A stretch of DNA of 6,945 nucleotides, from the NCBI GenBank assembly GCA_964469155.1, contig CAYXXU010000116.1:1-6945 (forward strand), given 5' to 3'. The notes under the pieces were generated by a model. The model worked only from the letters and a program-made list of their open reading frames with translations. It had not been told where the DNA came from and ran no database searches. Origin of the DNA: CAIWKO01 sp964469155. GTDB taxonomy: Bacteria > Bacteroidota > Bacteroidia > Bacteroidales > CAIWKO01. Both the position numbers and the translations under genes were made by a program. Positions 6,095-6,945 of this stretch are shown here, one piece after another (the stretch's first letter is position 1; each line of letters opens with the position of its first letter).

Positions 6095-6788
6095 CCCGGG
6101 GTTCTGTGTGGTTCTTATCCGGTTTCCCTTCAATTACGATAACAATTTCGCCTTTAATGGTTCTGCCTTTCAGCAAGGTGGCAACCTCCTCAATGCTTCC
6201 GCGGATTATTTCCTCATAGATCTTGCTTAATTCGCGGATCACGGCTATTCCCCGTTCAGCCCCAAAGAAAGTGGCACATTGTTCCACCGTTTTCAGCAAA
6301 CGGTGAGGCGATTCATACAATACTACGGTTTGTTCCAACTGCGACAGATAGGTCAACCGGGTTTGACGGCCTTTTTTCAAAGGCAGAAACCCGTCGAAAT
6401 AAAAGCGGTCACAGGGAAATCCTGAGATGACCACTGCAGGTATCAAAGCAGTTGGCCCTGGCAAACATTCCACTTCAAGTCTCTGTTTGATGCATTCTCG
6501 AATCAATAAAAATCCGGCATCCGAAATGCCGGGCGTACCTGCATCACTTATCAGCGCAATGGTTTCGCCGCCCTCTATTCTTTTTACAAAATTCTGAAGT
6601 TGCTTATGCTCGTTAAACTGATGATATGAACTCATTTTGGTTGTAATAGAATAATGCTTCAGTAAAATGCTGCTGGTCCGGGTATCTTCGGCAAGCACCA
6701 GGTCGGCTTCTTTGAGTATGCGTACTGCCCTGAAAGTAATATCCTCGAGGTTTCCGATAGGTGTGGGAACAATATAAAGTTTGGCCAT
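6087..6788 (-). CDS. rsmI: 16S rRNA (cytidine(1402)-2'-O)-methyltransferase RsmI
   Basis: RsmI transfers a methyl group from S-adenosylmethionine to the ribose 2'-OH of C1402 in the 16S rRNA decoding centre. The 233-residue product shows the family's tetrapyrrole-methylase-type fold motifs: PTPIGNLEDIT (8-18), AEDTR (33-37), SDAGTPGISDAG (81-92), LPGPTA (109-114), SGFPCDRFYFDGFLP (122-136), YESPHRL (158-164), RELSKIYEE (185-193) and GEIVIVIEG (213-221). It is shorter than the roughly 286-residue E. coli enzyme because it lacks the C-terminal extension, which I believe is usual in Bacteroidota. The start MAKLYIVPTP matches the family's usual N-terminus. It is the first gene of the minus-strand cluster and overlaps the following outer-membrane gene by 8 bp. 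A translation-maintenance gene leading an operon of surface proteins probably reflects position rather than a functional link. Confidence 0.97.
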   Translation of the reverse strand: MAKLYIVPTPIGNLEDITFRAVRILKEADLVLAEDTRTSSILLKHYSITTKMSSYHQFNEHKQLQNFVKRIEGGETIALISDAGTPGISDAGFLLIRECIKQRLEVECLPGPTALIPAVVISGFPCDRFYFDGFLPLKKGRQTRLTYLSQLEQTVVLYESPHRLLKTVEQCATFFGAERGIAVIRELSKIYEEIIRGSIEEVATLLKGRTIKGEIVIVIEGKPDKNHTEPRDE

Positions 6789-6806
6789 GCAGGGTAAAAT
6801 GTGAAC

Positions 6807-6814
6807 TAAAAGTA
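6807..6814 (-). promoter_or_regulatory. rsmI: Possible -7 element for rsmI
   Basis: The minus strand reads TACTTTTA here, one base off the Bacteroidota -7 consensus TAnnTTTG and about 20 bp before the rsmI ATG. No TTG is found at a proper -33 spacing and the surroundings are very AT-rich, so support is weak. Confidence 0.22.
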
Positions 6815-6863
6815 AAAATTTTTCGTGAAAATCGTAAAATAATTTTTTTTTGTAAAAAATGCG

Positions 6864-6871
6864 TATATTTG
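6864..6871 (+). promoter_or_regulatory. Bacteroidota-type -7 promoter element (TATATTTG) for tRNA-Gly
   Basis: TATATTTG matches the Bacteroidota sigma-factor -7 consensus TAnnTTTG exactly and ends 12 bp before the first base of the tRNA, leaving a very short leader. The only TTG nearby (6850-6852) is too close to be a -33 element, so recognition would rest on the -7 box plus the A/T-tracts upstream. The 95-bp region 6789-6883 would then serve as a divergent promoter region for this tRNA and rsmI. Confidence 0.6.
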
Positions 6872-6883
6872 CATCCCCAATTT

Positions 6884-6945
<62 letters not shown>

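Overview
The window most likely comes from a Bacteroidota (Bacteroidetes) genome, probably a draft or metagenome assembly. Three things point there: a TAnnTTTG-type -7 element upstream of the tRNA, genes without evident strong Shine-Dalgarno sites, and two outer-membrane barrel proteins of a Bacteroidota-typical family (RemB/Wzi-like). The exact order or genus cannot be read from the sequence. A run of exactly 100 N (353-452) marks a scaffold gap of unknown true size.

Layout, left to right. Positions 1-131 hold the first 43 codons of an unrecognised minus-strand gene that runs off the window. Positions 132-933 have no convincing gene. Their centre (about 290-668) is a tandem array of 21-bp subunits arranged as a 63-bp A-B-C higher-order repeat. 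Most A and B subunits carry a palindromic core, GTCTGA-TA/CA-TCAGAC, and the assembly gap lies inside the array. Positions 934-6788 carry five closely packed minus-strand genes. In transcription order these are rsmI (16S rRNA ribose methyltransferase), two tandem paralogous outer-membrane beta-barrel proteins, a soluble PAS histidine kinase of the HisKA_3 type, and its NarL/LuxR-type response regulator. A 95-bp AT-rich divergent intergenic region separates rsmI from a plus-strand tRNA-Gly(GCC) that is cut off by the window end.

How the genes may work together. The spacing (8-bp overlap, 9-bp gap, 52-bp gap, then TAA directly followed by ATG) suggests that the five minus-strand genes are largely co-transcribed, with a possible separate start before the kinase. 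The kinase and regulator form a cognate cytoplasmic two-component pair by adjacency and domain type. That this pair controls the upstream surface proteins, or acts at the repeat array downstream, is only a hypothesis.

The most unusual element is the palindromic 21-bp array. Its period equals two turns of B-DNA, so the palindromes would lie on one face of the helix. The sequences on either side of the N run join in perfect register, so the true gap should be zero or a whole number of 63-bp units.
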